Below are positions 1 to 8,981 of a stretch of 37,490 nucleotides of DNA, in pieces (within the stretch, counting starts at the first letter, position 1; each line of letters begins with the position of its first letter). Both the position numbers and the translations under genes were made by a program. This DNA is from an uncultured SAR116 cluster alpha proteobacterium (GTDB lineage: Bacteria; Pseudomonadota; Alphaproteobacteria; Puniceispirillales; Puniceispirillaceae). The notes beneath the pieces are model-generated. The model was not told the origin of the DNA, did not search any database, and saw only the letters and a list, made by a program, of their open reading frames with translations. The stretch is from positions 1-37,490 of the forward strand of contig CACJUX010000019.1 of assembly GCA_902596655.1 (NCBI GenBank). The letters are read 5' to 3'.

Positions 1-123
1 AGATCTGGAATATAGCTTGCAAGCGAAGATAATCTGAGTGGGGGTTGTCATTGACTCTATCGGGGTGGACGAGTTGGTAGAGTGAAGCTATTTAATTAAT
101 AAATTTTTATCCCAGCCCATGTA
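1..123. other. Left-edge spacer with possible 3' end of an upstream gene
   Basis: No complete gene is visible. One plus-strand frame is open from base 2 to a TGA at 35-37, then stays open in the same frame to a second TGA at 83-85 (last residues D-S-I-G-V-D-E-L-V-E). This could be the tail of a gene lying to the left, but it is too short to identify. The AT-rich stretch at about 88-113 could hold promoter elements for the following gene; no convincing -35/-10 pair was assigned. Confidence 0.25.
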
Positions 124-147
124 GTGATAAAAGCGGGAGGCATCACG

Positions 148-1095
148 TTGGAAAAGACTATTGCAGTTATTGGCGGATCCGGTTTTGTCGGGCGCGCGAC
201 CATCGAATTGATAGCAAAACACAATACGAGAATCGTCGTGCTATGCCGCAATGCCGAGCGAGCAAAATATCTCAAGCCGATGGGAGTTGTTGGACAAATT
301 ACTCTGGTCTCCGGCGACGCTTGCGAAGATGAAACGCTTGAACGGGTTATAGCGTCTGCTGACGCCGTGGTAAATCTGGTCGGTATTCTCGCGGAAACGC
401 GGAACCAAAAATTTTCCGCACTTCAGGCGGAACTTCCGGGTCGTATAGGTGCGATGGCAGCCAAGCACGATATCAAAAATGTTGTTCATATCTCGGCCAT
501 CGGTGCCAGCGTGACTTCGCGCAGCGTCTATTCTCGTACCAAGGCGGCTGGTGAGGCGGCTCTAATTTCTGCATTCCCAAGAGCTGTAATCTTGCGCCCA
601 TCTATTGTTTTTGGCACTGCTGATAATTTTTTCAATCGCTTTGCAGGCATGGCGATGCTTGCACCAGCACTGCCACTGCCCGGTGGGGGTGGCATGTTGA
701 TGCAGCCGGTTTATGTTGGCGATGTCGCAGCAGCAATTGCTGCTGGACTTGGCCTCACCAAAACCAGAAAGAAAATGGAAGGAAAAATATTCGAGCTTGC
801 AGGGCCGAATATTTTCAGCTTCAGGCAGCTCATGCAAATGACCCTTTCAAACATCAAAAGACGGCGTTTGCTGATGCCGGTGCCCCTCTGGATGATGCGC
901 TGCGGAGCGGTCTTTGCCGGGTTGCTTCCCAATCCGCCACTAACTGTTGATCAAGTCCGCCTGTTGGCGAGCGACAATGTGGCTGACCCGTTGCGCCCTG
1001 GTTTATCGGAAATCGGTATAACACCGACCCCTGTTGATACGATACTGCCGCAATATCTGGCTCGCTTTCGTCCGGGTGGACTTTTTAAGCGGTAA
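148..1095 (+). CDS. NDUFA9-like NAD(P)-binding epimerase/SDR protein
   Basis: An atypical short-chain dehydrogenase/NAD-dependent epimerase-type Rossmann protein of about 315 residues. The N-terminus has the nucleotide-binding glycine motif G-G-S-G-F-V-G-R immediately after a hydrophobic beta strand (TIAVIGG), followed by V-V-N-L-V-G-I and the S-x-Y-S-R-T-K-A active-site-like region near residue 130. The size and sequence fit the family related to the 39-kDa accessory subunit of mitochondrial complex I (NDUFA9), which in alphaproteobacteria is commonly a single gene next to uppP, as here. The frame is open from a GTG at 124, but a strong GGGAGG (135-140) sits 7-8 bases before an in-frame TTG at 148, so I prefer TTG. 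Its biological role (complex I stability, quinone or lipid metabolism) is not settled by the sequence. It is convergent with uppP, with an 18-base gap. Confidence 0.85.
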   Translation: MEKTIAVIGGSGFVGRATIELIAKHNTRIVVLCRNAERAKYLKPMGVVGQITLVSGDACEDETLERVIASADAVVNLVGILAETRNQKFSALQAELPGRIGAMAAKHDIKNVVHISAIGASVTSRSVYSRTKAAGEAALISAFPRAVILRPSIVFGTADNFFNRFAGMAMLAPALPLPGGGGMLMQPVYVGDVAAAIAAGLGLTKTRKKMEGKIFELAGPNIFSFRQLMQMTLSNIKRRRLLMPVPLWMMRCGAVFAGLLPNPPLTVDQVRLLASDNVADPLRPGLSEIGITPTPVDTILPQYLARFRPGGLFKR

Positions 1096-1113
1096 ATGCC
1101 GGTGTGGTTTAAT

Positions 1114-1920
1114 TTATAGATAGCCAACTTGAACCGCGACCAGCAGAGCGAATCCCATGATCAACCGATAGCCGACAAAGATGGTGAAATTCGCACGGGC
1201 GAGCCAGCGCATCATAAGGTTGATGGAGGAAAATGCAAACAGGCAGGACAGGGCAGCAACCATCAGCGCATCGGCGCCCAGCGCCAGATCGTCAGTTTTT
1301 ATAAGATCGTATGTTTTCAGGACACCTGCCCCGGCAATTGTTGGCAAAGATAGGAGTAATGAAAAATGCGCCGCGCTTACGCGATCAAAGCCAAGATAGC
1401 GCGCAGCCATCATCGTGACACCAGAGCGTGACGCTCCGGGAATAAGTGCAAAAATCTGGGCAAGCCCGATCAGCCACGCCTCATTGACCCCAATGTCACC
1501 CATCGTCCTCGCTGTTGCGCCAAGCTGGTCAGCGAGCCACAAAAGCAATGCAAACACCAAATTGGCAATCGCCAGTGTTTTCAAGTCAAGCAGCCATGCG
1601 GGATCAGCCTTATTGACAAAATAACCGGCAATGATTACCGGGATGGTTGCTATAACTACAAGCACTGCGAGATGACCGTCAGCATGATTTTGGCGCCCGT
1701 ATGTTATTACCCCACGGGCCATGCGCAACAGGTCTGCGCGCACGTAGGCGGCAACAGCAACGAGTGTCCCTACATGCGCCGCCACATCGATCGCCCGCCC
1801 TTGATATTGATGGTCAGTAACCAGTGGTATCAGTATTAGATGACCGGATGATGAAACGGGTAGAAATTCGGTAATGCCTTGGACGGCGGCAACAAGCAAA
1901 AGCATCATGAGAGGCATCAC
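1114..1920 (-). CDS. uppP: Undecaprenyl-diphosphatase UppP (BacA)
   Basis: An integral membrane phosphatase that dephosphorylates undecaprenyl pyrophosphate to recycle the lipid carrier for peptidoglycan and other envelope polymers; the family gives bacitracin resistance when over-produced. The 268 residues match the usual family length. Both signature motifs are present: E-F-L-P-V-S-S-S-G-H-L near residue 18 and P-G-A-S-R-S-G-V-T-M near residue 161. The rest is almost entirely hydrophobic, consistent with about eight membrane segments. It starts at GTG 1920, or at the ATG one codon later; an AGGA lies 6-9 bases upstream of either. It is divergent from gltD, with about 400 bases between the starts. 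No unusual features were seen. Confidence 0.96.
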   Translation of the reverse strand: MMPLMMLLLVAAVQGITEFLPVSSSGHLILIPLVTDHQYQGRAIDVAAHVGTLVAVAAYVRADLLRMARGVITYGRQNHADGHLAVLVVIATIPVIIAGYFVNKADPAWLLDLKTLAIANLVFALLLWLADQLGATARTMGDIGVNEAWLIGLAQIFALIPGASRSGVTMMAARYLGFDRVSAAHFSLLLSLPTIAGAGVLKTYDLIKTDDLALGADALMVAALSCLFAFSSINLMMRWLARANFTIFVGYRLIMGFALLVAVQVGYL

Positions 1921-2325
1921 GTAAAATCCTGCACTATAGAATAGTTATGGTGGGATCTCCCGCAACGTAAATAGAGGCCTTTCATGCATGTATTTATGCC
2001 AAGATAATGCCGTCGATGGCAAGCTGGGAATGAGTAGCCATTTTAGGTCCGTTTTGGAACTAAAACTTAAAAAAAAGGGGATTTTAATTGATCTATGGAA
2101 GTTTTCCTTGAGAAAAGGTAAAAAAAAGGGTACGCATACTGACTTAATCCACGATGTGGCACGTGGCGTTGTTGAGACTACCATAGCGGGATATGGCGGT
2201 TTGCCTGATCTTACAGTGGATGTAAGCCCTCTTGGAATGTTAATCGAATAGTGATTTTCCGAGTGGGAAGCGGAAAAGTATTTTAGGCACCTTATTTTTA
2301 TGAGCCTCAAACGGGAGTTGAGACA
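1921..2325. other. Divergent uppP/gltD intergenic region, possible small ORF
   Basis: About 400 bases lie between the divergent uppP and gltD starts. They must hold both promoters. The region contains purine-rich poly-A runs (about 2066-2078 and 2115-2128). A plus-strand frame from ATG 1988 (or ATG 2030) to TAG 2249-2251 would give 73-87 residues with a basic, lysine-rich first half and a more protein-like second half. I recognise no family and see no clear ribosome-binding site. A 121-residue minus-strand frame over the same DNA looks like a shadow. I cannot say that either is expressed. Confidence 0.25.
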
Positions 2326-3771
2326 ATGTCCTCAAAAATGCTGAAATTCGTGACCACGCTTAAGGCAACGCCGCCAAAGCGCGACGCCTCAAAACGTGTT
2401 GATGATTTTGACGAGATCTATGACGAATTTGACCTTAAGACAGCCAAAGATCAGGCAAGCCGCTGCTCACAATGCGGCGTACCCTTCTGCCAAATCAACT
2501 GTCCGCTTCACAACAACATTCCCGACTGGTTGATGCTGACTGCGGAAGGCCGAATGGAAGAGGCATATCGTCTGTCCTCACAAACTAACAATATGCCTGA
2601 AATTTGCGGACGGATTTGCCCGCAGGACCGGTTGTGCGAGGGAAGCTGCGTCATCGAAAAAGGGTTTGAATCGGTCACCATTGGCGCTGTTGAAAAGCAC
2701 ATAACCGAGACGGCGTTCGATAATGGCTGGGTCAAGCCGGTGACGCCAGCCATTGAACGGTCCGAGTCAATTGGTGTCATCGGTGCTGGCCCAGCGGGGT
2801 TGACAGCGGCGGAAATGCTCCGGCAGAAGGGGTATCAGCTCACCATTTATGATCGCTATGACCGGGCCGGTGGTTTGTTGATTTACGGCATTCCCGGCTT
2901 CAAACTTGAAAAGCATGTTGTCGAACGTCGGCAAAAGTTGCTTGAAGACGGTGGTGTGACATTCAAGCTTAACACCGATATCGGTACCGATATAACTTTT
3001 GAAGAAATTCGCGCGGCGCACAATGCTGTGCTGATCGCGACAGGGGTTTATAAGGCTCGCGACATTAAAGCACCTGGCAGCGGTCTCGAAGGTATTTTGC
3101 CGGCGTTGGATTACCTCACCGCGTCTAATCGCAAAAGCCTTGGTGATAAGGTAGCAGGCTTTGATTCGGGCATGCTGAATGCCGAGGGCAAGGATGTTAT
3201 CGTGATCGGTGGTGGTGATACGGCAATGGACTGTGTGCGGACGGCTGTTCGGCAGAAAGCGAGATCTGTGAGCTGCCTGTATCGGCGTGACAGGGCCAAT
3301 ATGCCCGGATCGCAGCGCGAAGTAGCCAACGCAGAGGACGAAGGTGTTGAGTTTAAATGGCTTTCAGCACCGCAGGCCTTCATTGGTGATCGTAGGGTCA
3401 GTGCCGTTCAGGTTCAGCGCATTCACCTTGGCCAGGTTGACGCAACTGGGCGCCAGGTCCCGCAGTTGATTGAGGACTCATCACATGAACTGCCAGCCGA
3501 CATGGTGATCAAAGCACTTGGCTTTGATCCGGAAGACATTCCGGTAATGTTTGATGAGACAGCGTTGACGGTTTCAAAATGGGGTACGCTCAGCATAGAT
3601 TGGCATACCATGATGACATCCTTACCCGGTGTTTTTGCTGCTGGTGATATTGTTCGCGGTGCTTCACTCGTGGTTTGGGGAGTTCGTGATGGTCGTGAAG
3701 CTGCAGAGCATATTGACCAATGGATTGCCGCTGAGGCCGGCATTGCGTCAGCGCAAGCGGCAAGTGCGTGA
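2326..3771 (+). CDS. gltD: Glutamate synthase (NADPH) small subunit GltD
   Basis: The beta subunit of NADPH-dependent glutamate synthase (GOGAT). It oxidises NADPH on FAD and passes electrons through [4Fe-4S] clusters to the GltB subunit, for ammonium assimilation with glutamine synthetase. The 481 residues show the N-terminal cysteine-rich cluster domain (C-S-Q-C-G-V-P-F-C-Q-I-N-C-P near residues 47-60, and C-G-R-I-C-P-Q-D-R-L-C-E-G-S-C near 94-108). The FAD motif G-A-G-P-A-G-L-T-A-A-E-M-L is near residue 153, the NADPH motif G-G-G-D-T-A-M-D-C near 296, and the C-terminal FAD-contact A-A-G-D-I-V-R-G-A-S-L-V-V-W-G near 438. GGGAG at 2312-2316 precedes the ATG. The TGA stop lies 11 bases before the preferred gltB start, so the two are almost certainly co-transcribed, with gltD unusually first. 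Confidence 0.97.
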   Translation: MSSKMLKFVTTLKATPPKRDASKRVDDFDEIYDEFDLKTAKDQASRCSQCGVPFCQINCPLHNNIPDWLMLTAEGRMEEAYRLSSQTNNMPEICGRICPQDRLCEGSCVIEKGFESVTIGAVEKHITETAFDNGWVKPVTPAIERSESIGVIGAGPAGLTAAEMLRQKGYQLTIYDRYDRAGGLLIYGIPGFKLEKHVVERRQKLLEDGGVTFKLNTDIGTDITFEEIRAAHNAVLIATGVYKARDIKAPGSGLEGILPALDYLTASNRKSLGDKVAGFDSGMLNAEGKDVIVIGGGDTAMDCVRTAVRQKARSVSCLYRRDRANMPGSQREVANAEDEGVEFKWLSAPQAFIGDRRVSAVQVQRIHLGQVDATGRQVPQLIEDSSHELPADMVIKALGFDPEDIPVMFDETALTVSKWGTLSIDWHTMMTSLPGVFAAGDIVRGASLVVWGVRDGREAAEHIDQWIAAEAGIASAQAASA

Positions 3772-3782
3772 GGGAGCCGCTG

Positions 3783-6700
3783 ATGAAAAAGTTACCAGAA
3801 AAAGCAGCGTTCAACGCCAGCACATATTTGGGACGTCGTTTCCGCAATGAGACAGTGCTTCGCGAGGCCGGTGTCTATGGTCCAGAGTTAGAACATGATG
3901 CTTGTGGTGTTGGTTTTGTTGCAGCGAAGGATGGTAAAGCCTGCCGCGCAGTGGTCGATGCGGCGATCGAGGCGCTGCAGGCGATTTGGCACCGTGGTGC
4001 TGTAGATGCAGATGGAATGACTGGTGATGGAGCTGGCATTCATATTGAGGTTCCGCGTGATTTTTTCATCGAGCATATTGCCTGCACTGGACATGATGAT
4101 GATGGAGGCCGCCTAGCTGTCGGCATGGTCTTCCTGCCGCGCACTGACCTTGCCGCGCAGGAGAGATGCCGGTGTATCGTAGAGCAGGAAATTCTTGCAG
4201 ACGGCCATTTCATCTATGGCTGGCGGCAAGTGCCGGTTGACGTCTCTGCACTTGGTGAAAAGGCGGGCGCGACACGTCCAGAAATTGAGCAGATCATGTT
4301 TTCAATGCAGGCCGACTTTGACGAGGAGGAGGCTGAGCGTCAGCTTTATATCGTGCGCCGCCGCATCGAAAAAGCTGTAATGTCAGAAATGATTTCTGAC
4401 TTTTATATATGCTCTTTCTCCAGCCGCTCGATTATCTATAAGGGAATGTTCCTCGCCGAACAGGTAACAGCCTTTTTCCCTGACCTGCTTGACCCACGCT
4501 TTGTCTCGTCCTTTGCAATTTATCATCAGAGATATTCAACGAACACAATGCCTACCTGGAAGCTGGCACAGCCGTTCAGAGTGCTGGCTCACAATGGCGA
4601 AATTAACACCATCCGCGGCAACCAGAACTGGATGACCTGTCACGAGGACCGGATGGCCTCAGATGTTTTTGGTGACGCTGTAGAGGATCTGAAACCTGTT
4701 GTTCCCAAGGGAAGCTCGGACTCGGCGGCGCTTGATGCCGTTTTCGAATTGCTTGGACACGGTGGGCGTGAGCTGCCGATGGTCAAAACCATGATGATCC
4801 CTGAGGCTGTCGATGTCAGCGTTGATGATGAGTTGGCAGACCTCTATGCGTATTGCACTTCGGTCATGGAGCCATGGGACGGACCTGCTGCGATTGCAGC
4901 TTACGCTAGCAATTGGGTGATTGGCGGACTTGATCGTAATGGCCTGCGCCCCATGCGTTATGTGGTCACCACCGATGGACTAGTTATTGCGGGATCGGAA
5001 ACTGGGATGGTCGTTGTGCCTGATACCAAAATTGTTGAACGTGGACGCCTTGGGCCCGGTGAGATGATCGGTGTCAATCTGGCGGCCGGTAAGTTGCTCA
5101 AGGATGCTGCTCTGAAGCAAGCCATGACCTCAAAGCGCGATTGGGGCAAATGGGTTTGTCGGGCCCGGCAGATGGAATCTGTGCTTGCCGAAAACAATCT
5201 CAAAGCTCGCGAAAGATTGCCAACGACGGAGGCTCGCCGCCGTCAATTGATGGCTGGCTGGACGATGGAAGACATGGAACTAATACTGCAGCCGATGGCA
5301 GAGAGCGGTAAGGAAGCTGTTGGCTCAATGGGTGATGACACACCGCTTGCTGTTCTGTCTAACCGCTATCGTGGCTTGCATCATTTCTTCCGGCAGAATT
5401 TCTCGCAGGTAACGAATCCGCCGATAGATAGCCTTCGTGAGCGCCATGTGATGACATTGCGTACACGTCTTGGAAATCTTGGGAACATTCTTGACGAAGC
5501 AGCAGAGCAATGTGACCATCTGCTGCTTCGTTCGCCAGTGCTCACGGTACCGGAATGGGAAGCGTTGCAAGCTTATTTGGGCAAGACAGCAGTTATGATC
5601 GACTGCGCATTTGATGTTGACGGAGGAGCTGACGGTTTCACCGATGCGCTTGATCGCATCGCCCGCGAGGCTGAAGAGGCTGTACGGTCGGGATGTGAGC
5701 ATGTAATGCTCAGCGACCTCAAAACCTCCAAACAACGCGCGCCTCTGCCGATGATTCTTGCAACAGGGGCAGTCCATGCGCACCTTGTCCGCCAACAATT
5801 GCGAACCTTCGCCTCGGTAAATGTGGCTTCAGGCGAATGTCTCGATGTCCATCATTTCGCCGTGTTGATCGGTGTCGGTGCCACGACAGTGAACGCCTAT
5901 ATCGCCGAAGAAGCATTGGCCGAGCGGCATGAGCGGGGACTGCTACCAAATCTCACTTTGACCGAAGCAGTTTCCAATTATCGAAGAGCGGTCGAGGATG
6001 GGCTGCTTAAGATCATGTCCAAGATGGGTATTTCGGTTCTTGCTTCCTATCGGGGTGGCTACAACTTTGAGGCGCTGGGTCTTTCGCGTTCGCTTGTGGC
6101 GACATATTTTCCACCTATGACGTCTCGAGTTTCAGGCCTTGGTCTTACCGGGATTGCAGCTCGCGTAACATCTATGCACCGTGATGCCTATGCCAGCGAC
6201 GATATTTTCTTGCCTGTTGGAGGTTTCTTCCGCTATCGCCGGTCGGGTGAACGACATGCCTTCGACGGTCAGCTAATCCATGCAATGCAGCATGCCTGTG
6301 ACACTGGATCATATGAGAGCTGGAAAAAATACTCGCAAATGGTGTCTGAGCAGGGACCAGTGAATTTGCGTGATCTGATGGATTTCAAATCAACAGCCTC
6401 TAACCTTGCTATTGAAGATGTTGAGTCAATCACCAGCATCCGCAAAAGGCTCGTCTCACCGGGCATTTCGCTTGGTGCGCTGAGCCCCGAGGCACATGAA
6501 ACACTCTCGGTTGCGATGAACCGGATCGGCGCAAAATCCGACTCCGGTGAGGGTGGAGAGGATCCGGCCCGCTTCCTGTTGCGTGAGAATGGCGACAACG
6601 CTTCCAGCGCGATCAAACAGATTGCGTCTGGGCGTTTTGGCGTCACTGCCGAATATCTGAACAATTGTAAAGAGATCGAGATCAAGGTCGCTCAGGGCGC

Positions 6701-8339
6701 CAAGCCTGGCGAGGGTGGCCAGTTGCCGGGGATTAAAGTCAATGAAATTATTGCGCGCCTGCGTCATTCTACGCCGGGCGTCACCTTGATTTCGCCGCCG
6801 CCGCATCATGACATCTACTCGATCGAAGATCTGGCGCAACTGATCTATGATCTGAAGCAGATTAACCCCGACGCTAAAGTCTGTGTCAAACTTGTCGCAT
6901 CAACCGGCATCGGCACAATCGCCGCAGGCGTGGCCAAGGCTAAAGCTGACACAATTCTTGTCTCTGGGCATGGTGGTGGAACTGGTGCTAGCCCGCAATC
7001 CTCAATCAAACATGCGGGCTTGCCATGGGAAATGGGCCTTTCCGAGGTGCATCAGGTGCTGACCATGAATGATTTGCGGTACAACGTCGTTCTGCGGACT
7101 GATGGTGGTCTTAAAACTGGTCGTGATGTTGTTATTGCGGCGATGCTCGGTGCGGATGAATATGGGATTGGCACCTCGGCGCTGATTGCCATGGGATGCA
7201 TCATGGTGCGCCAATGTCATTCCAACACCTGCCCTGTAGGCGTGTGTACCCAGCGCGATGATTTGCGGTCCAAATTCGAAGGCACACCAGAAAAAGTTGT
7301 GCAGTTGTTCACGCACCTCGCTGACGAGGTTAGAGAAATTTTGGCATCGCTGGGCTTCGCCTCTCTGGAGGAGATCATTGGCCGAACCGATTTGCTCTCG
7401 CAGGTCAGTCGCGGTGATGCGGCGCTGGATGATCTCGATCTTAATCCCATTCTCGTTCAGGCGGAAAGCGGCAACAGGTGTGGCAGCCCACGAGATCTGC
7501 CGCGTGCCGAGGTGCCTGATACGCTGGATGCGTTGATGGTAAAGGACGCCAGTACAGCCCTTGAACATGGAGCGAAGATGCAGCTGTCCTACAATGTGGA
7601 AAATACACAGCGCGCCATCGGTGCGCGGTTATCCTCGCATATCGTGCGCCGTTTTGGCATGAAAGGTTTGCGTGAAGGACATATTTCTGTGCGTCTTCGG
7701 GGGTCCGCTGGTCAATCTATGGGCGCTTTCGCAACACAAGGTCTGCGCCTTGAGGTGATCGGCGATGCCAACGATTATGTGGGTAAAGGTCTGTCAGGCG
7801 GCATGATCGTTGTTCGTCCTTCTGCAGCGGCAAATTTTGTCGCCTCTGACAACACCATCATCGGGAACACGGTTCTTTACGGTGCAACGTCTGGAAAGCT
7901 CTTTGCGGCTGGTCAGGCTGGTGAGCGTTTGTGTGTCAGAAACTCTGGTGCCACCGCTGTGGTTGAGGGGGCCGGTACAAACGCCTGTGAATACATGACG
8001 GGTGGGCAGGTTGTCATTCTTGGTGAGGTTGGCAACAATTTTGGCGCAGGCATGACCGGGGGGATGGCATTTATCTATGACCCCGCTGAAAGCTTCATGG
8101 ATCGGGTGAATCCGGCCAGCCTTGAGGTGCGACGTATCGCAAGTATAAATTGGGAAGGAGTGTTACGAGCGCTGGTTGAGGAACATGTCCGCCAAACCGA
8201 ATCATTTCTTGGATCCCGCCTGCTCAACGAGTGGGAGACTGAAGTGCTAAAATTCTGGCATGTTGTTCCAACTGAGATAGTTCCCATGCTCGAACATCCA
8301 ATAGACGACACCAATGATGCCGCCGCTAAAATCGCCTAG
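3783..8339 (+). CDS. gltB: Glutamate synthase (NADPH) large subunit GltB
   Basis: The alpha subunit of glutamate synthase. It hydrolyses glutamine in an N-terminal Ntn amidotransferase domain and channels ammonia to 2-oxoglutarate at an FMN site, making two glutamates. From the ATG at 3783 (GAGGGAG 7-8 bases upstream) it is 1518 residues, normal for the family. The frame also opens at a GTG at 3768 overlapping gltD, which I consider less likely. The predicted nucleophile after propeptide removal is Cys41 in H-D-A-C-G-V-G-F. The [3Fe-4S] ligands show the exact family spacing C-x5-C-x4-C at residues 1139, 1145 and 1150. The FMN-binding synthase region (P-G-E-G-G-Q-L-P-G) precedes it, and the glycine-rich C-terminal beta-helix domain runs from about residue 1260. 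Long antisense frames in this gene are shadows. Confidence 0.97.
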   Translation: MKKLPEKAAFNASTYLGRRFRNETVLREAGVYGPELEHDACGVGFVAAKDGKACRAVVDAAIEALQAIWHRGAVDADGMTGDGAGIHIEVPRDFFIEHIACTGHDDDGGRLAVGMVFLPRTDLAAQERCRCIVEQEILADGHFIYGWRQVPVDVSALGEKAGATRPEIEQIMFSMQADFDEEEAERQLYIVRRRIEKAVMSEMISDFYICSFSSRSIIYKGMFLAEQVTAFFPDLLDPRFVSSFAIYHQRYSTNTMPTWKLAQPFRVLAHNGEINTIRGNQNWMTCHEDRMASDVFGDAVEDLKPVVPKGSSDSAALDAVFELLGHGGRELPMVKTMMIPEAVDVSVDDELADLYAYCTSVMEPWDGPAAIAAYASNWVIGGLDRNGLRPMRYVVTTDGLVIAGSETGMVVVPDTKIVERGRLGPGEMIGVNLAAGKLLKDAALKQAMTSKRDWGKWVCRARQMESVLAENNLKARERLPTTEARRRQLMAGWTMEDMELILQPMAESGKEAVGSMGDDTPLAVLSNRYRGLHHFFRQNFSQVTNPPIDSLRERHVMTLRTRLGNLGNILDEAAEQCDHLLLRSPVLTVPEWEALQAYLGKTAVMIDCAFDVDGGADGFTDALDRIAREAEEAVRSGCEHVMLSDLKTSKQRAPLPMILATGAVHAHLVRQQLRTFASVNVASGECLDVHHFAVLIGVGATTVNAYIAEEALAERHERGLLPNLTLTEAVSNYRRAVEDGLLKIMSKMGISVLASYRGGYNFEALGLSRSLVATYFPPMTSRVSGLGLTGIAARVTSMHRDAYASDDIFLPVGGFFRYRRSGERHAFDGQLIHAMQHACDTGSYESWKKYSQMVSEQGPVNLRDLMDFKSTASNLAIEDVESITSIRKRLVSPGISLGALSPEAHETLSVAMNRIGAKSDSGEGGEDPARFLLRENGDNASSAIKQIASGRFGVTAEYLNNCKEIEIKVAQGAKPGEGGQLPGIKVNEIIARLRHSTPGVTLISPPPHHDIYSIEDLAQLIYDLKQINPDAKVCVKLVASTGIGTIAAGVAKAKADTILVSGHGGGTGASPQSSIKHAGLPWEMGLSEVHQVLTMNDLRYNVVLRTDGGLKTGRDVVIAAMLGADEYGIGTSALIAMGCIMVRQCHSNTCPVGVCTQRDDLRSKFEGTPEKVVQLFTHLADEVREILASLGFASLEEIIGRTDLLSQVSRGDAALDDLDLNPILVQAESGNRCGSPRDLPRAEVPDTLDALMVKDASTALEHGAKMQLSYNVENTQRAIGARLSSHIVRRFGMKGLREGHISVRLRGSAGQSMGAFATQGLRLEVIGDANDYVGKGLSGGMIVVRPSAAANFVASDNTIIGNTVLYGATSGKLFAAGQAGERLCVRNSGATAVVEGAGTNACEYMTGGQVVILGEVGNNFGAGMTGGMAFIYDPAESFMDRVNPASLEVRRIASINWEGVLRALVEEHVRQTESFLGSRLLNEWETEVLKFWHVVPTEIVPMLEHPIDDTNDAAAKIA

Positions 8340-8407
8340 ACTGGGGTTTCGGCGACAACACAATAAAATGTTGCCTTGGCGCTGGCTACTCTGCTAGGTG
8401 TTCATTT

Positions 8408-8905
8408 ATGTATCGGATTTCATTGCAAAAAGCTGAGGATGCTGCGACCATAGAAAGATTAATGGCAAAGGTGTTTGGCCCAGAACGTCACGCGCGCTCG
8501 GTCTGGCAGCTTAGACAGGGGCCAGCTATTGAGTCGCTGTGTATCGTGGCGAAAGATGGCGATGAGATAGTTGGATCTCTGCGGTTCTGGGAAGTGCGAC
8601 TTGGCAGCCAAGATATCCTGTTACTTGGTCCGTTGGCGGTGTTGCCTTCATTACGTGGCAAGGGGTGTGGAAAGGCTCTGGTCGAGGATGGATTGCGCCG
8701 TGCAACTGGTGGGCCGTGGCCGCTCGTGCTGGTATCTGGTGAGGCTGATTATTACCCAAGATTTGGTTTCGTTCCGGCGCGCGATTATGATCTTAAATGG
8801 CCGGGTTTTATCGAAAGTGAGCGGCTTCAATTCTATGAGTTGATGCCGGGAGCTCTTACCAATTTGCCGCCCGGCCCATTCGTTGTCGCGCCAGTTGCTG
8901 AATAA
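8408..8905 (+). CDS. GNAT family N-acetyltransferase
   Basis: A 165-residue GCN5-related acetyltransferase of the YhbS-like type. The acetyl-CoA pyrophosphate-binding motif R-G-K-G-C-G-K-A-L follows the beta strand L-G-P-L-A-V-L-P near residue 77. A late Y-Y-P-R-F-G-F-V-P-A segment near residue 115 is characteristic of YhbS-like members. The acceptor substrate cannot be deduced. It starts at ATG 8408, with a weak AGGTG upstream. It lies 68 bases after gltB and before the FzlA-like gene on the same strand, with gaps that allow either co-transcription or its own promoter. Confidence 0.88.
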   Translation: MYRISLQKAEDAATIERLMAKVFGPERHARSVWQLRQGPAIESLCIVAKDGDEIVGSLRFWEVRLGSQDILLLGPLAVLPSLRGKGCGKALVEDGLRRATGGPWPLVLVSGEADYYPRFGFVPARDYDLKWPGFIESERLQFYELMPGALTNLPPGPFVVAPVAE

Positions 8906-8981
8906 AGTTTGTTGGATTTTGACAGCTTCAACAAACAGGCGTTAAATAATCACATGTTGTCTGGCGGAAGTAGTAAATATC

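Noticed and set aside
1945-2310. 121-residue minus-strand ORF between uppP and gltD
   Set aside because: Low-complexity, Ser/Phe-rich translation of purine-rich DNA with no ribosome-binding site; the opposite strand looks slightly more protein-like, and neither is convincing.
7002-7568. 188-residue antisense ORF within gltB
   Set aside because: It lies wholly opposite a strongly conserved coding region, shows no recognisable family and no ribosome-binding site; a codon-bias shadow.
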